Source: Dyella japonica DSM 16301 (GTDB taxonomy: Bacteria > Pseudomonadota > Gammaproteobacteria > Xanthomonadales > Rhodanobacteraceae). From it: a stretch of 56,902 bases of DNA. Below, one piece after another: positions 27,340-36,791 of the stretch. The stretch covers positions 1-56,902 of the forward strand of contig NZ_JPLA01000032.1 in NCBI RefSeq assembly GCF_001010355.1. Reading direction: 5' to 3'. Position 1 is the first letter of the stretch; every line of letters starts with the position of its first letter. The notes beneath the pieces are model-generated. The model had not been told where the DNA came from. It searched no databases and worked only from the letters and a program-made list of their open reading frames with translations. A program made the position numbers and the translations under genes.

Positions 27340-27899
27340 TCCGTATCGCCCACGCTGACGATGCCAGCGCTGTCCACGACATCTACACTCCGTCCGTACT
27401 GCACGGCGTGGAAACCTTCGAGACCGAGCTTCCCGGCGTCGAGGCGATGCGCGAACGCATACTCACGCGCCTGCGCCACTACCCGTGGATCGTCTGGGAA
27501 GAAGACGGCCGCGTGCTGGCCTATGCCTATGCCAGCCGCTTCCGCGAACGCGCCGCCTACGACTGGATCGCGGAGACCTCGATCTATGTGCATGCCGACG
27601 CACGCCGTCGGGGCATTGCGCGCAAGCTCTACGGCACGTTGCTCGAGGTGATGTGCCTGCAAGGCATCAACCAGGCCGTGGGCGTGATCACCCTGCCCGG
27701 CCAGAGCAGCGTCACCATGCACGAAACCATGGGTTTCACCCCGGCCGGCGTGTGGCGCAGTTCGGGCTACAAGCTCGCGCAGTGGTGGGATGTGGGCGTC
27801 TGGCAGAAACAACTGCAACCGACGCAGACACCGCCGCGGCCCGTGACGCCGTTTCCCGCAGTGGACGCCGAGCAGCTGAAGGCACTGTTCGCGGCTTGA
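27336..27899 (+). CDS. Phosphinothricin-acetyltransferase-like GNAT protein
   Basis: 187 aa. The start MIRIAHADDASAVHDIY, the ETFETELPG region, AYASRFRERAAYDWIAETSI and VHADARRRGIARKLY are characteristic of the Pat/Bar and methionine sulfoximine/sulfone acetyltransferase branch. The tail GFTPAGVWRSSGYKLAQWWD also fits that branch. Relatives acetylate amino-acid analogues such as phosphinothricin or methionine sulfone; the natural substrate here is unknown. It overlaps the previous gene by four bases and ends the operon. The gene converges on the large unknown membrane protein. Confidence 0.88.
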   Translation: MIRIAHADDASAVHDIYTPSVLHGVETFETELPGVEAMRERILTRLRHYPWIVWEEDGRVLAYAYASRFRERAAYDWIAETSIYVHADARRRGIARKLYGTLLEVMCLQGINQAVGVITLPGQSSVTMHETMGFTPAGVWRSSGYKLAQWWDVGVWQKQLQPTQTPPRPVTPFPAVDAEQLKALFAA

Positions 27900-27917
27900 C
27901 CGCGGCCCATCGCGCGC

Positions 27918-30900
27918 TCATCGCAGCGAGTTGACCGCCTTCACCGCACTGTTCAGCCAGTCCCAGGCATCGGGCAGAAACACGGTGATCAGGATGGAGC
28001 CCATCGCCAGCAGCTTGGGCCACAAGGCGGACAAGGCTCCGCCCAGGGTCAACTGGTCCTTGTCGTTGGTGAACATGCGCCCGAGCAGATAGTCCTTCTC
28101 CAGCGTGAGTACGCCGTAGGTGATGGCGGCAAAGCCAAGCAGCATCAGGATGGCCGCCGCCGTCGTCTGCAACCGCTCGTACACCGGTGGATAGACCTGG
28201 ATCAACATCAGCGTGACGGTGGCGCCGAGCACGGCGCACCACGCGCTGGACCTTACCGCCGTGCCGGCCAGCTTCATCTGCGACACCAGCACGGCCTGCC
28301 ACTCGCGCAGCTTCGCCTTGTCGAACGAAGGGTCGACCGTGCCGCCCAGCAAGGCGTTGGTCTGGCGCACCCAGGCGGCAAGATCAGGCCGGCGCAGCGC
28401 GTTGTAATTGTCGATGCGCATGACCACGTTGAACGGGCTGCGCGGCCGCTCGTCGAGCAGCTTGGGCGTGGGCCATTCCTTGACTCCCGTGGATTCCTGC
28501 ACGGCTGTCACCGTTCTGCTGAGCTCCAGGCTCATGCAGCGCCAGCGGTCCAGGCCCTCCAGGTAAAGCACCAGGAAGAAGCCGCTGCTGCCCAGCACGA
28601 ACGCGCCAGCGAACGCCGAGAGCCAGACCGAATGGGCCCCGGTTGGCAGGTAGTCGTTGACGCAAAGCACCAGCACGAGCAACAGCAGCACGGTGGCCAC
28701 CGACGCGCGCAGGTACGCGCGGTGGTAGAGGCGGACCTTCAGTCGCGAGGAGGCATCCACATGCTCGGCGATCGCCAGGCAATAGGCATTCCACACCCTC
28801 ATGCGCACACCGCAGAACGCGACGAAGCACGCATAGGCAAGACACAAACAGATCAAGGCCCAACGATCCGTGCCATGCGCCAGATCCGTGTCGCCGGGCG
28901 TCGCCGGAGGAAACATCACGATGATCTTGCACGCAGCGACGACGATGCCGAACACGGCAAACGCGATCCATGGCGCCAGCCACCACCAGCTGGTCCTGGG
29001 CTCACCAGCCTGCCTGGAGGCACGCGCGCCGTTTGGCGTCTTCACCATGTCCATCCAGCGCATCGCATGGCGGCTGAGCGGAAGCGTGGCCAGTTCGGGC
29101 GTGCGTCCGTTGCGGACCAGCCACACCGCAGTGACGAGCAGGATGCCTAGCACGATCCCCATCGACAGGTAGACCGGCTGCTGCAGCTGCATGCGGGTAT
29201 CGGCAACGATGGGAATATCGCCCATCGTCTTGCTGTTGCGCTGGGCTCCCCGCTTGTCCTGTTCATCGCGCTGGTCGGGAACCGACTCGTCGACACGCTG
29301 GAAGCCCGCCAAGGTCGCGACCAGCATGGCGGGTTCGTTGGGCGAGGCATCGCTGGGGCAGATCAGACCCACCACGGCGCGAAACATGTTGGCCGCATAG
29401 TCCGTCGGAAACGAAAAAAAGCGTCGACTGGCAGCGCGAGTGCAATGGTTCGCAACCAACTCAGGCGCGTTGCCGGCAGAACTGGGCGACGCCTGCTCGC
29501 GTGGCGACGCATCGGGCGCGGCTTTCGCAGGGAAGCAGTCCAGCCCTGACGCATTCAGGCACAGCAGGCTCTTGCCGGCCGGCATGATGATGCTGCCTCG
29601 GCTCATGGCGCGGTAATCGGGATGCACCATCAGGTTGTCCTGTTCCAGCACCACCGGCAGCGCGCCGGGAAAGGCATTGCGTATCTCGCTCAACAGGAAC
29701 AGGCGATCGCGCACATCGGTGGCCACGATGATCACCGCCGCCGGCGTGACAAAGCGCTGCAGCGCGTCGAAGGTCTGGTAAAGCATCAGCTCGTCCGAAC
29801 GCGAGCTCAGGCTGGGCTGGTACGTCGGCGGTTGATCGACGCCTCGTTCCACACCGGTCAGGTCCAGCTCGAGCAGCCGTTCGGGGAGCATGCTGCGGCG
29901 CTGCTTGGACTCTTCCTGCTTGAGCTGGACGTGTTCGGAGCGGATGGCGGCGATGTTCGGCGGAAACTGCACGCTGATGAACTGGACCCGGCGTGCCGTG
30001 GCCGTTGACGAAGACGATGCCGGTGACGATGCCGTTGATGCCGGCAATGCCGGCGGTGCCGATGATGACGACGACGAAGGCATCGCCAGCTTCGAAGCGC
30101 CCAGGCCAAAGCTGGATTCCTCGCTGAGTATCACCACCTTGTCGCCGCGCAGAATCCGGCGCTCCAGATAGCGCTTCACCCGTTCCAGCTGATGCCCGAC
30201 GCTGTAGGCCAGCGGGGTGTAGTTCAAGGAAACGAAGGGCTGCAGCGGGCTGAGGTAGGCGTTCTGCACGATCTGATCATTGCTGTCGACGCTCGCGGAA
30301 GGCGTCCTGAGCACGATATTCAAGTGGCCCGGTCCCTGACAGGCCGCGCCCGTTGTTTCGAGGGCTGCGTTGCCTGAGGCCTGATTCGTGGCTTTGGCTG
30401 TCGCGGCCGCGCTTTTGATCGCCTGGTCCCTTGCTTCCGTGGCGACCTTGCTCAGTGCCGATGCCATCGATTCCATCGCACCGGAAAAAGTCGGACCGAT
30501 CACCGCGAGATTCGCATCGCACGACCAGGAGACGCCGTTGATTGGTGCCTTCCACGCAATCCGGTCACAATCGGTCTGATTGAACGCGTCAGGCAGTGAG
30601 TTCTTCTGCTGGCGATTGCTCGCATCCAGTGCCATCGCACAACGCGCGGCGCGAATGAAAGACTCCGGATGGATGCCAAAGCTCGGCGTCTCGCCCACCA
30701 GGAACAGCACGTAGTACGTCGACTCGCACGCGGCGGCGTCTGCCTGCTTGTCTGTTTTGGATTTGCAGCTGCGCCAGTTGTCTTTGCGAAACAGCATCAC
30801 GCTGGGCAGCGAACGGCGGCTTGCATCCGCTTCGTTGGGCGCGGGCTTGTCGTCGGGTGCGCGGGGCGCCCAGGTGAAGGCAAAACCGTCCAGCACGTAT

Positions 30901-31325
30901 TCCTTGGCCTGGAACGCGCTCACCAGTGCGGTCAGCTCGGTGTCAAACGAGCGGCCAAGGCGTGTTTCCACCGGGTCAGGCATGGTCACCACGGCGGCGT
31001 GCACGTTGATCGCTGCATTGCCGGGCAGATGTTCGAAAGGCCGCAACGGATGCGGGAGTTCAGATGCCGCCACGAAGTACGACGACGAGGTCACCGGTGG
31101 TGGCGCGACCGACGAAGCGGCCGCCACAGCACCGGTCTCTTCCGGAGATTTCGCTGCGATGACCGGTGCAGCGCCGATCAATGCGGCAGCGAGCAGCCAT
31201 CGCGTGATGCGCCGACGGCTTCCTTTCGACCGGCACGCCGCCAGCCCCGCGAACAAGCCCTTCGACACCGGCGACGTGGCGACCGGCCGTCCCTCCGAAA
31301 CGGGTCCCTGAGCGGGATGGATCAT
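27918..31325 (-). CDS. Large unrecognised protein: periplasmic region plus about 8 membrane helices
   Basis: 1135 aa, no family recognised. N-terminal basic segment and signal-like helix (about 41-58, core WLLAAALIGAAPVIAA). Residues 60-700 look exported, with scattered Cys and a Ser/Ala/Pro linker (417-443). Two stretches resemble type I periplasmic-binding folds: ANLAVIGPTFSGAMESM (271-287) followed by HLNIVLRTPSAS, and KVVILSEESSFG (396-407) followed by PAAVIIVATDVRD (528-540). Hydrophobic segments come at about 717-737, 780-804, 822-840, 874-891, 899-921, 1026-1046, 1053-1074 and 1103-1119, with a soluble part at 925-1020 between the fifth and sixth. AGGGAGA precedes the ATG. It stands alone between convergent and divergent neighbours. 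Ligand-sensing through the membrane is a guess. Confidence 0.85.
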   Translation of the reverse strand: MIHPAQGPVSEGRPVATSPVSKGLFAGLAACRSKGSRRRITRWLLAAALIGAAPVIAAKSPEETGAVAAASSVAPPPVTSSSYFVAASELPHPLRPFEHLPGNAAINVHAAVVTMPDPVETRLGRSFDTELTALVSAFQAKEYVLDGFAFTWAPRAPDDKPAPNEADASRRSLPSVMLFRKDNWRSCKSKTDKQADAAACESTYYVLFLVGETPSFGIHPESFIRAARCAMALDASNRQQKNSLPDAFNQTDCDRIAWKAPINGVSWSCDANLAVIGPTFSGAMESMASALSKVATEARDQAIKSAAATAKATNQASGNAALETTGAACQGPGHLNIVLRTPSASVDSNDQIVQNAYLSPLQPFVSLNYTPLAYSVGHQLERVKRYLERRILRGDKVVILSEESSFGLGASKLAMPSSSSSSAPPALPASTASSPASSSSTATARRVQFISVQFPPNIAAIRSEHVQLKQEESKQRRSMLPERLLELDLTGVERGVDQPPTYQPSLSSRSDELMLYQTFDALQRFVTPAAVIIVATDVRDRLFLLSEIRNAFPGALPVVLEQDNLMVHPDYRAMSRGSIIMPAGKSLLCLNASGLDCFPAKAAPDASPREQASPSSAGNAPELVANHCTRAASRRFFSFPTDYAANMFRAVVGLICPSDASPNEPAMLVATLAGFQRVDESVPDQRDEQDKRGAQRNSKTMGDIPIVADTRMQLQQPVYLSMGIVLGILLVTAVWLVRNGRTPELATLPLSRHAMRWMDMVKTPNGARASRQAGEPRTSWWWLAPWIAFAVFGIVVAACKIIVMFPPATPGDTDLAHGTDRWALICLCLAYACFVAFCGVRMRVWNAYCLAIAEHVDASSRLKVRLYHRAYLRASVATVLLLLVLVLCVNDYLPTGAHSVWLSAFAGAFVLGSSGFFLVLYLEGLDRWRCMSLELSRTVTAVQESTGVKEWPTPKLLDERPRSPFNVVMRIDNYNALRRPDLAAWVRQTNALLGGTVDPSFDKAKLREWQAVLVSQMKLAGTAVRSSAWCAVLGATVTLMLIQVYPPVYERLQTTAAAILMLLGFAAITYGVLTLEKDYLLGRMFTNDKDQLTLGGALSALWPKLLAMGSILITVFLPDAWDWLNSAVKAVNSLR

Positions 31326-31609
31326 GGCGACTCTCCCTATGCGAACGCGCCAGTCATCTCACTCCGCTGGTTCTACGCCATAAAGCCGCCAAAAACGCCT
31401 GGAAACATGGCTTAAGCCGCGGCGCCAAAGGTCATACGTATAACCAGCTACGTACCCCATGGAAGCGCTGTGACGGCCCCTGCAGGCGTTGCGCCGCAGG
31501 CCCCTCCCGGCGTCTCTCCGCCGCCCGGAAGGGCCAGGGCGCGCGGGGTGGCGCCTGGTCCGGCCTGCTGCGCTACCATTGGCGTTTTCCACCGCTTTTT
31601 GGACTTCAT

Positions 31610-32371
31610 ATGCAGCTCAATCAGGTCAAGGCGATCATCACCGGCGGCGCCTCCGGTCTCGGCAATGCCGTAGCCCAGCATCTGGTCGCCAATGGCGCCA
31701 AGGTCGCCCTGTTCGACGTCAACGAGGAAAAAGGCCAGGAAGCCGCCACGGCGCTGAAGGGTCACTTCTTCCGCACCGACGTCACCTCGGAGGAAGGCGT
31801 GTCCGCCAACGTCGCCGCCGCGCGCGATGCGATGGGTGGCCTGAACGTGCTGGTGAACTGCGCCGGCATCCTGGGCGCGGGCCGCATGCTGGGCAAGGAA
31901 GGCCCGATGCCGCTCAACACCTTCGCGACCACCGTGATGGTGAACCTGGTGGGCAGCTTCAACGTGGCCAAGGCCGCCGCTGCGCTGATGCAGAACAACG
32001 AAAGCGGTGAAGACGGCGAGCGCGGCGTCATCATCAACACCGCCTCGGTCGCCGCGTTCGAAGGCCAGATCGGCCAGGCCGCCTACTCCGCATCCAAGGG
32101 CGGCGTGGTCGGCATGACGCTGCCGATGGCGCGCGAACTGTCGCGCTTCGGCATCCGCGTGGCCACGATCGCCCCGGGCATCTTCTGGACGCCGATGGTC
32201 GACGGCATGCCGCCGCAGGTGCAGGAATCGCTGTCCGCCTCGATCCCGTTCCCGTCGCGCCTGGGCAAGCCGGATGAATTCGCCAGCACGGTGGCTTTCA
32301 TCCTCGGCAATCGTTACATCAATGGCGAAACGATTCGTCTTGATGGCGCGGTGCGATTGCAGCCGAAGTAA
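31610..32371 (+). CDS. SDR-family 3-hydroxyacyl-CoA dehydrogenase (type II-like)
   Basis: 253 aa short-chain dehydrogenase. NAD loop TGGASGLG (11-18), cofactor Asp in FDVNEEKG, NCAG motif, catalytic Ser in NTASVAAFEG and the YSASK pair. The whole is very like HSD17B10-type enzymes (PGIFWTPMVDGMPPQVQESL, NRYINGETIRLDGAVRL), which oxidise 3-hydroxy-2-methylbutyryl-CoA in isoleucine breakdown as well as other 3-hydroxyacyl-CoAs. This would fit the branched-chain catabolic theme of the window, though it lies 10 kb from the liu genes. Upstream bases 31326-31609 hold no gene. Confidence 0.88.
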   Translation: MQLNQVKAIITGGASGLGNAVAQHLVANGAKVALFDVNEEKGQEAATALKGHFFRTDVTSEEGVSANVAAARDAMGGLNVLVNCAGILGAGRMLGKEGPMPLNTFATTVMVNLVGSFNVAKAAAALMQNNESGEDGERGVIINTASVAAFEGQIGQAAYSASKGGVVGMTLPMARELSRFGIRVATIAPGIFWTPMVDGMPPQVQESLSASIPFPSRLGKPDEFASTVAFILGNRYINGETIRLDGAVRLQPK

Positions 32372-32392
32372 TAAAACAGGAGATAGCGGAGA

Positions 32393-32459
32393 GGAGTGAG
32401 GAGTGAGAGATGCTCCCGACTCTTCGCTTTCTCTCACTCCTCACTTCTATTCACTTACT
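32393..32459. repeat. GAGTGAG-type inverted repeat before yeiP
   Basis: Bases 32395-32410 (AGTGAGGAGTGAGAGA) have an exact reverse complement at 32430-32445, with a 19-base loop. Further TTCACTTACTCC units follow. It is related to the island at 47132-47277. It fills most of the gap between the dehydrogenase and yeiP. Confidence 0.8.
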
Positions 32460-32469
32460 CCTAGCCCCT

Positions 32470-33033
32470 ATGAAAGCTTCCGACGTCAAGAAAGGCAACG
32501 TAGTCGAACACGACGGCACCGTTTATCAGGTGCGCGATATCGAGCGCAGCTCGCCGACGGCGCGTGGCGGCAATGTCACGTTCCGCTTCACCATGTATTC
32601 GATCCCCGGGGGCCGCAAGTTCGACCTGAGCCTGCGCGCCGACGACGATCTGAAGGAAATGGAGCTGGTGCGCCGCGAGGCGAACTTCTCGTACATGGAC
32701 GGCGAAGCGTTCGTCTTCATGGACAACGAAGACTTCACCCAGTACCTGCTCTCCACCGAACTGGTCGGCGACAACGCCGGCTACATCGTGGAAGGCGTCG
32801 AGGGCTACTACGTGCAGCTGATCGACGATGCGCCGGTGGGCCTGCAGGTGCCGACCAGCGTGACGCTGACCGTGGTCGACACCGCCCCGGAAATGAAGGG
32901 CGCCAGCGCCACCAAGCGCACCAAGCCGGCCAAGCTCAGCACCGGCATCGAAATCCAGGTGCCCGAGTACATCACCAATGACGAGAAGGTGTGGGTGAAC
33001 ACGTTGACGGGCGAGTTCGCCGGCCGCGCCTGA
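32470..33033 (+). CDS. yeiP: Elongation factor P-like protein YeiP
   Basis: 187 aa EF-P paralogue, binding the ribosome like EF-P. The loop that in EF-P carries the modified Lys reads SPTARGG (28-34), the YeiP form with Arg instead of Lys. [37 protein letters not shown] and [20 protein letters not shown] are close to E. coli YeiP. The lysine-modifying route of EF-P should not apply to it. No Shine-Dalgarno sequence is visible before the ATG at 32470, where a repeat lies. Confidence 0.95.
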   Translation: MKASDVKKGNVVEHDGTVYQVRDIERSSPTARGGNVTFRFTMYSIPGGRKFDLSLRADDDLKEMELVRREANFSYMDGEAFVFMDNEDFTQYLLSTELVGDNAGYIVEGVEGYYVQLIDDAPVGLQVPTSVTLTVVDTAPEMKGASATKRTKPAKLSTGIEIQVPEYITNDEKVWVNTLTGEFAGRA

Positions 33034-33055
33034 TCGGCGCTGCAAGTAAGTCACG

Positions 33056-33087
33056 AAAGCGCCGGGGAAACCTGGCGCTTTTTGTTT
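33056..33087 (+). terminator. Intrinsic terminator after yeiP
   Basis: AAAGCGCC (33056-33063) and GGCGCTTT (33074-33081) with a ten-base loop, followed by TTTGTTT. It begins 22 bases after the yeiP stop. Confidence 0.85.
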
Positions 33088-33138
33088 GACTTGACGCGGT
33101 GACACGGCTGCGGCACGTTCGCCTCTTCCCGCCCAGGA

Positions 33139-33948
33139 ATGAATGCCGTGTCGCGTCCCCACGCTCCGCATGCTCGTTTCTTTCGTACTCGCCATTTGCT
33201 GACGCCGGTGCTCCTGGCGCTGACACTTTCGGCATGTGCACCGGCGCCAGTACGCAATCCCATCGCGCAATGGGTGCCCTCGCCCAATTTCGACGCGCGA
33301 CGGCCCGTGCTGATCGTGATTCATTTCACCAACGAGCATTCCGCGGAACAGGCGCTGCATACCTTGCGCACCGCCAACAGCGGTGGCCCGGTGAGTTCGC
33401 ATTACCTGATCGGCAACGACGGCCGCCTCTACCAGCTGGTCGCCGATAGCGACCGTGCGTGGCACGCCGGCGCCGGACACTGGGGCACGATTACCGATCT
33501 GAATTCCGCTTCCATCGGCATCGAGCTGGACAACGATGGCGACTCGCCCTTCACCCAGGTACAAATCGACAGCCTGCTGCGCCTGCTGGCCGACCTCACC
33601 GACCGCCTGCGCATCCCGCGCACGCAGATCATCGGCCACGAAGATCTCGCGCCCGGCCGCAAGGACGATCCCGGCCCGCGCTTTCCATGGCAGCAGCTGG
33701 CGCAGGCGGGCTTTGGCTTGTGGCCACGGGGCGCGCTGGTGGAGCCGCCGGCGGGGTTTGATCCGTGGGCGGCGCTGGGCTTGATCGGGTATCCGCTGGA
33801 CGATCGGGTGTCCACGGTGCGCTCCTTCCATCACCATTTTCGTGGCATGGATGGCGATACGTTGGACGCACAAGACCTGCGCATCCTGTACAGCTTGTCG
33901 CAGCAGCTTGGGGCTGGTGGTAGTGGGGTAATGCCGGCGGCGGGGTAA
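33139..33948 (+). CDS. N-acetylmuramoyl-L-alanine amidase, AmiD-like lipoprotein
   Basis: 269 aa. Signal peptide LLTPVLLALTLSAC with lipid Cys33, so it is probably anchored in the outer membrane. An Amidase_2 domain follows with zinc ligands His in VIHFTNEHS, His in RAWHAGAGHWG and Asp in APGRKDDPGP, plus the conserved GHEDLAPGRK. A C-terminal helical part of about 80 residues resembles the peptidoglycan-binding-like tail of AmiD. It would cleave the bond between N-acetylmuramic acid and the stem peptide, in wall recycling. A shorter start is possible because the 18 residues before the signal core are unusually long and basic. Confidence 0.92.
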   Translation: MNAVSRPHAPHARFFRTRHLLTPVLLALTLSACAPAPVRNPIAQWVPSPNFDARRPVLIVIHFTNEHSAEQALHTLRTANSGGPVSSHYLIGNDGRLYQLVADSDRAWHAGAGHWGTITDLNSASIGIELDNDGDSPFTQVQIDSLLRLLADLTDRLRIPRTQIIGHEDLAPGRKDDPGPRFPWQQLAQAGFGLWPRGALVEPPAGFDPWAALGLIGYPLDDRVSTVRSFHHHFRGMDGDTLDAQDLRILYSLSQQLGAGGSGVMPAAG

Positions 33949-33964
33949 GCGCTGCGCCCCACCC

Positions 33965-34406
33965 TTCTCCCTCTCCCCTGCGGGGAGAGGGTCGGGGTGA
34001 GGGGCGGGTGCTCGCGGGAACGCTTCTTTCTCGTCATTCCGGCGCAGGCCTGAGGCGCTTTCAACAGCCGTAGGCTGGTCATCCAGCTCTTGATCGTCAT
34101 TCCTGCGAAAGCAGGAATCCAGTGACTTTGCGCTCGGTTGTCGCGTTACCGCCAGCGTGCCGCCTGCGCGGCGGGCGTTTCGACTGCCTGCCGGCAGCCG
34201 AGTCACTTTTCTTTTGCTGGCCCAAAAGAAAAGTAACCCAAAGAAAATGGCCTGATAACGCCCGCAGCATCGTGCTGGGATAAGCCCGAACGCTCGATGC
34301 AGGCCGTCAGGGGACAACCTCCGAGGGTACACAGGGGTACCTCAATGCGCTGCGCAACGCGCCCGAATCGCTGAGGACTTAAAGCGGGGCCTCGCTGCGC
34401 ATCGGG
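33965..34406. repeat. Long dispersed repeat, copy B (inverted relative to copy A)
   Basis: Reverse complement of copy A with few differences. It includes a CCCTCTCCCC (33969-33978) / GGGGAGAGGG (33982-33991) hairpin, a TCATTCC/GGAATCC element, the CTTTTGCTGGCCC segment and the end TCGCTGAGGACTTAAA at about 34368-34383, then GCGGGGCCTCGCTGCGCATCG. That last part matches the right edge of the window. It fills most of the 727-base gap 33949-34675 between the amidase and FUSC genes, in which I see no gene. Confidence 0.9.
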
Positions 34407-34426
34407 CCTAGTTCCTCCCGCCTTGG

Positions 34427-34520
34427 CTTGTCTGTGGGAGCGCACCCTGTGCGCGACAAACCTACGGAGCGGTACACCGCAGCTGGGCGGTCGCGCACAG
34501 GGTGCGCTCCCACAGACAAG
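34427..34520. repeat. BIME-like inverted repeat, copy 2
   Basis: Arms of 31 bases, CTTGTC + TGTGGGAGCGCACC... (34427-34457) and their reverse complement (34490-34520), enclose a 32-base centre with CTACGGAGCGGTACACCGC. This centre is shared with copy 5 at the right edge. Same family as copy 1 but with longer arms. Confidence 0.93.
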
Positions 34521-34639
34521 CGCCCGGCGACTCCCATGCACTTCACTTCGCCCTCCATCGGGAAACCGGCCAGTCCATGCGCCCTGCCCGACCAGCCACT
34601 CATCCCTCGCCCGTCGCGTTCGCTTCAGGCTGTTTGAGG

Positions 34640-34645
34640 CAGAAT
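34640..34645 (+). promoter_or_regulatory. Candidate -10 element before the FUSC gene
   Basis: CAGAAT lies 30 bases before the ATG, with TAGGAG as ribosome site further on. A -35 is not evident. Confidence 0.3.
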
Positions 34646-34675
34646 CACCGCACTGACTAGGAGTCTTGTCGCGTC

Positions 34676-36760
34676 ATGTCCTCGACGGGTTATTCGTTGC
34701 GCGCCACGGTCGTGGACAGCCTGCTCACGGCCAAGCGGCCTGACGTGCCGGTGCGTGTGGTCGTGCGCAATACGGCTGCCGTGGTGCTGCCGCTGGCCAT
34801 CGGCATCCTGACCGGACATCCGGGCATTGGACTGGGTATCGGTGCCGGCGCGCTGGACACCATGTTCTCGGACCAGCCGGGGCCTTACCGCCAGCGCATG
34901 ACGCGCCTGCTGCTGGCCTCGCTGGCGGCCGGGTTGGCCTCCTTGATCGGCTTTCTGATCGGCGATCAGCTAATCCCCATCCTGATCGCCACGGCGGCGT
35001 TCGGATTTTTCGGCGGCTTGCTGGTGGTGTTTGGCCCGGACATGACGCGCGTGGGCATGACCAGCATGATCCTGCTGGTGGTCACCGCGGCCACGCCACG
35101 GCCGCTGGCCGAAGCGCTAGGCGCCTCGGCGCTGATCTTTGCCGGTGGCCTGCTGCTTACCCTGTTTTCCGTGGCGGCCTGGCCGCTGCAGCGCTACCGC
35201 CCGGAGCGGCATGCGCTGGCGGCGGTTTATCGCGGCCTCTCGACCCTCGCCCGCCAGCAGGAGCACGACGACGCCGACGTGCCTGCACTTACCGACGCCA
35301 TGACCACGCTGCAGCACACGCTGCTGGGGCGGCACCACGCGCGTGGCCGCGCGATGGAGGCGTTCGGCGTGCTGCTGGAACTGGCCGAACGCATTCGCCT
35401 GGAGCTCACCGCGATGGCGGAGTTGCGCGGCAATTCCACCATCCACGCGATGTTCCGGGGCGACGCTGCGCGCGTGCTCGCAGCGATCGCCGACGCGCTG
35501 GAATTGGCCGAATCACCCCGCCAGGCCGAACACGCCTTGCAGACCCTGCAGGCCAGCGAGAACGCCCTGCTCAGCAATGGCGGCACCGCGGATGGCCTGG
35601 CCACGCATATCCATGCGTTGTCCGGACAGCTCGCTGCCGCGGTGCGCAATGCCAACTGGGCGGGCAGCCGCGGCGAGTTGCGCGCGGCTGCCGCGGAAAC
35701 GCCGCTGCCGACGGCGCTGCGCAGCAGTTCGGCACGCGCCACCCTGCGCGCCAATCTCACGCCGCATTCGGTGGCGTTCCGTCATGCCGTGCGCAGCGCC
35801 GTCACGCTCAGTGCCACGCTGTTTGTCTCGCGCGAACTCGGCCTGCCGCATGGCTATTGGCTGCCGATGACGGCCGCCATCGTGCTGCGTCCGGATTTCG
35901 CCGCCACCTTCAACTTCGGCCTGTTGCGCGTGGTCGGCACCATCCTCGGCCTGTTGCTCACCACCGCCCTGCTGCATTTCACGCCGCACGACATGTGGGC
36001 GCATCTGCTCTTGATGGCGGTGCTGTGCATGGGCTTTCGCTACCTGGCCACCGCGCATTACGGCATTGCGGTGGCGGCGCTGACCGGCACCGTGGTGATC
36101 CTGCTGTCGTTCGAAGGCGTCAACTCCAGCGATGCGGTGCTCGATCGCGTGATCAATACGGCGCTCGGCAGCGGCATGGCCCTGGTGGCCTATGTGCTGT
36201 GGCCCACCTGGGAACGCGGGCGTGCGCGCGCGGCACTATCGGACATGCTCGACGCCTATGCCGACTATCTAAACGCGCTGGCCCATCCCGAACGCCGCGA
36301 TCACCGTCGCGAAGCGCGCACTGCCGCACGCACCGCGCGCAGCAATGCGCAGGCCTCACTGGATCGCATGCGCTCGGAACCGGCCACGCCAGCGCCCCTA
36401 CTGGAACTGGCCAATGCGCTGTTCGCCAACGGCAATCGCCTGGCCCGCACGGCGATGACGCTGGAGGCACTGATCGACGACCACCAAAGCCTGCCGGAGA
36501 CGGCGGAAATGTGCGCGTTCGTCGACCACAGCGCCAAGGCCTTGCATGAAGTCGCTTCCGCCTTGCGCACGCAGCGGGCGCCCGAACAGCTACCCGATCT
36601 GCGCGGCCTGCAGCGCACCCTGGCCGCGCTGCTGAATATGGCGGAAGACCGTCAGGCCGCCGAGATGCTCGCGCGCATCAGCGATCGTCTGGTGGATAAC
36701 GTGAACACGCTGGCGCATATCACCGGGCGCAGCCACAGCAAATCGACGGCGACGGCCTGA
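34676..36760 (+). CDS. FUSC-family inner-membrane exporter (YccS/aromatic-acid type)
   Basis: 694 aa with the doubled FUSC plan. The first membrane block (about 37-165: VVLPLAIGILTGHPGIGLGI, LLASLAAGLASLIGFLIGDQ, LIFAGGLLLTLFSVAAWPL) is followed by a long soluble helical part (about 180-360). The second block (about 366-515) has FRHAVRSAVTLSATLFV, LPHGYWLPMTAAIVLRPDF, GLLRVVGTILGLLLTTALL and GFRYLATAHYGIAVA; a C-terminal soluble part completes it. LPHGYWLPMTAAIVL is the FUSC signature. Such proteins export aromatic acids or act in the envelope; substrate not readable. TAGGAG precedes the ATG. A BIME-like repeat lies on each side. Confidence 0.9.
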   Translation: MSSTGYSLRATVVDSLLTAKRPDVPVRVVVRNTAAVVLPLAIGILTGHPGIGLGIGAGALDTMFSDQPGPYRQRMTRLLLASLAAGLASLIGFLIGDQLIPILIATAAFGFFGGLLVVFGPDMTRVGMTSMILLVVTAATPRPLAEALGASALIFAGGLLLTLFSVAAWPLQRYRPERHALAAVYRGLSTLARQQEHDDADVPALTDAMTTLQHTLLGRHHARGRAMEAFGVLLELAERIRLELTAMAELRGNSTIHAMFRGDAARVLAAIADALELAESPRQAEHALQTLQASENALLSNGGTADGLATHIHALSGQLAAAVRNANWAGSRGELRAAAAETPLPTALRSSSARATLRANLTPHSVAFRHAVRSAVTLSATLFVSRELGLPHGYWLPMTAAIVLRPDFAATFNFGLLRVVGTILGLLLTTALLHFTPHDMWAHLLLMAVLCMGFRYLATAHYGIAVAALTGTVVILLSFEGVNSSDAVLDRVINTALGSGMALVAYVLWPTWERGRARAALSDMLDAYADYLNALAHPERRDHRREARTAARTARSNAQASLDRMRSEPATPAPLLELANALFANGNRLARTAMTLEALIDDHQSLPETAEMCAFVDHSAKALHEVASALRTQRAPEQLPDLRGLQRTLAALLNMAEDRQAAEMLARISDRLVDNVNTLAHITGRSHSKSTATA

Positions 36761-36791
36761 CCGCGCTGACCACACGACCTGCCAATACGCT

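Noticed and set aside
31434..31441. ATACGTAT palindrome before the dehydrogenase as an operator
   Set aside because: An 8-base palindrome occurs by chance too often and no regulator gene is next to it.
32461..34332. A 623-codon minus-strand frame across yeiP, the amidase and repeat B
   Set aside because: It crosses two well-supported genes and a terminator and has no domain of its own.
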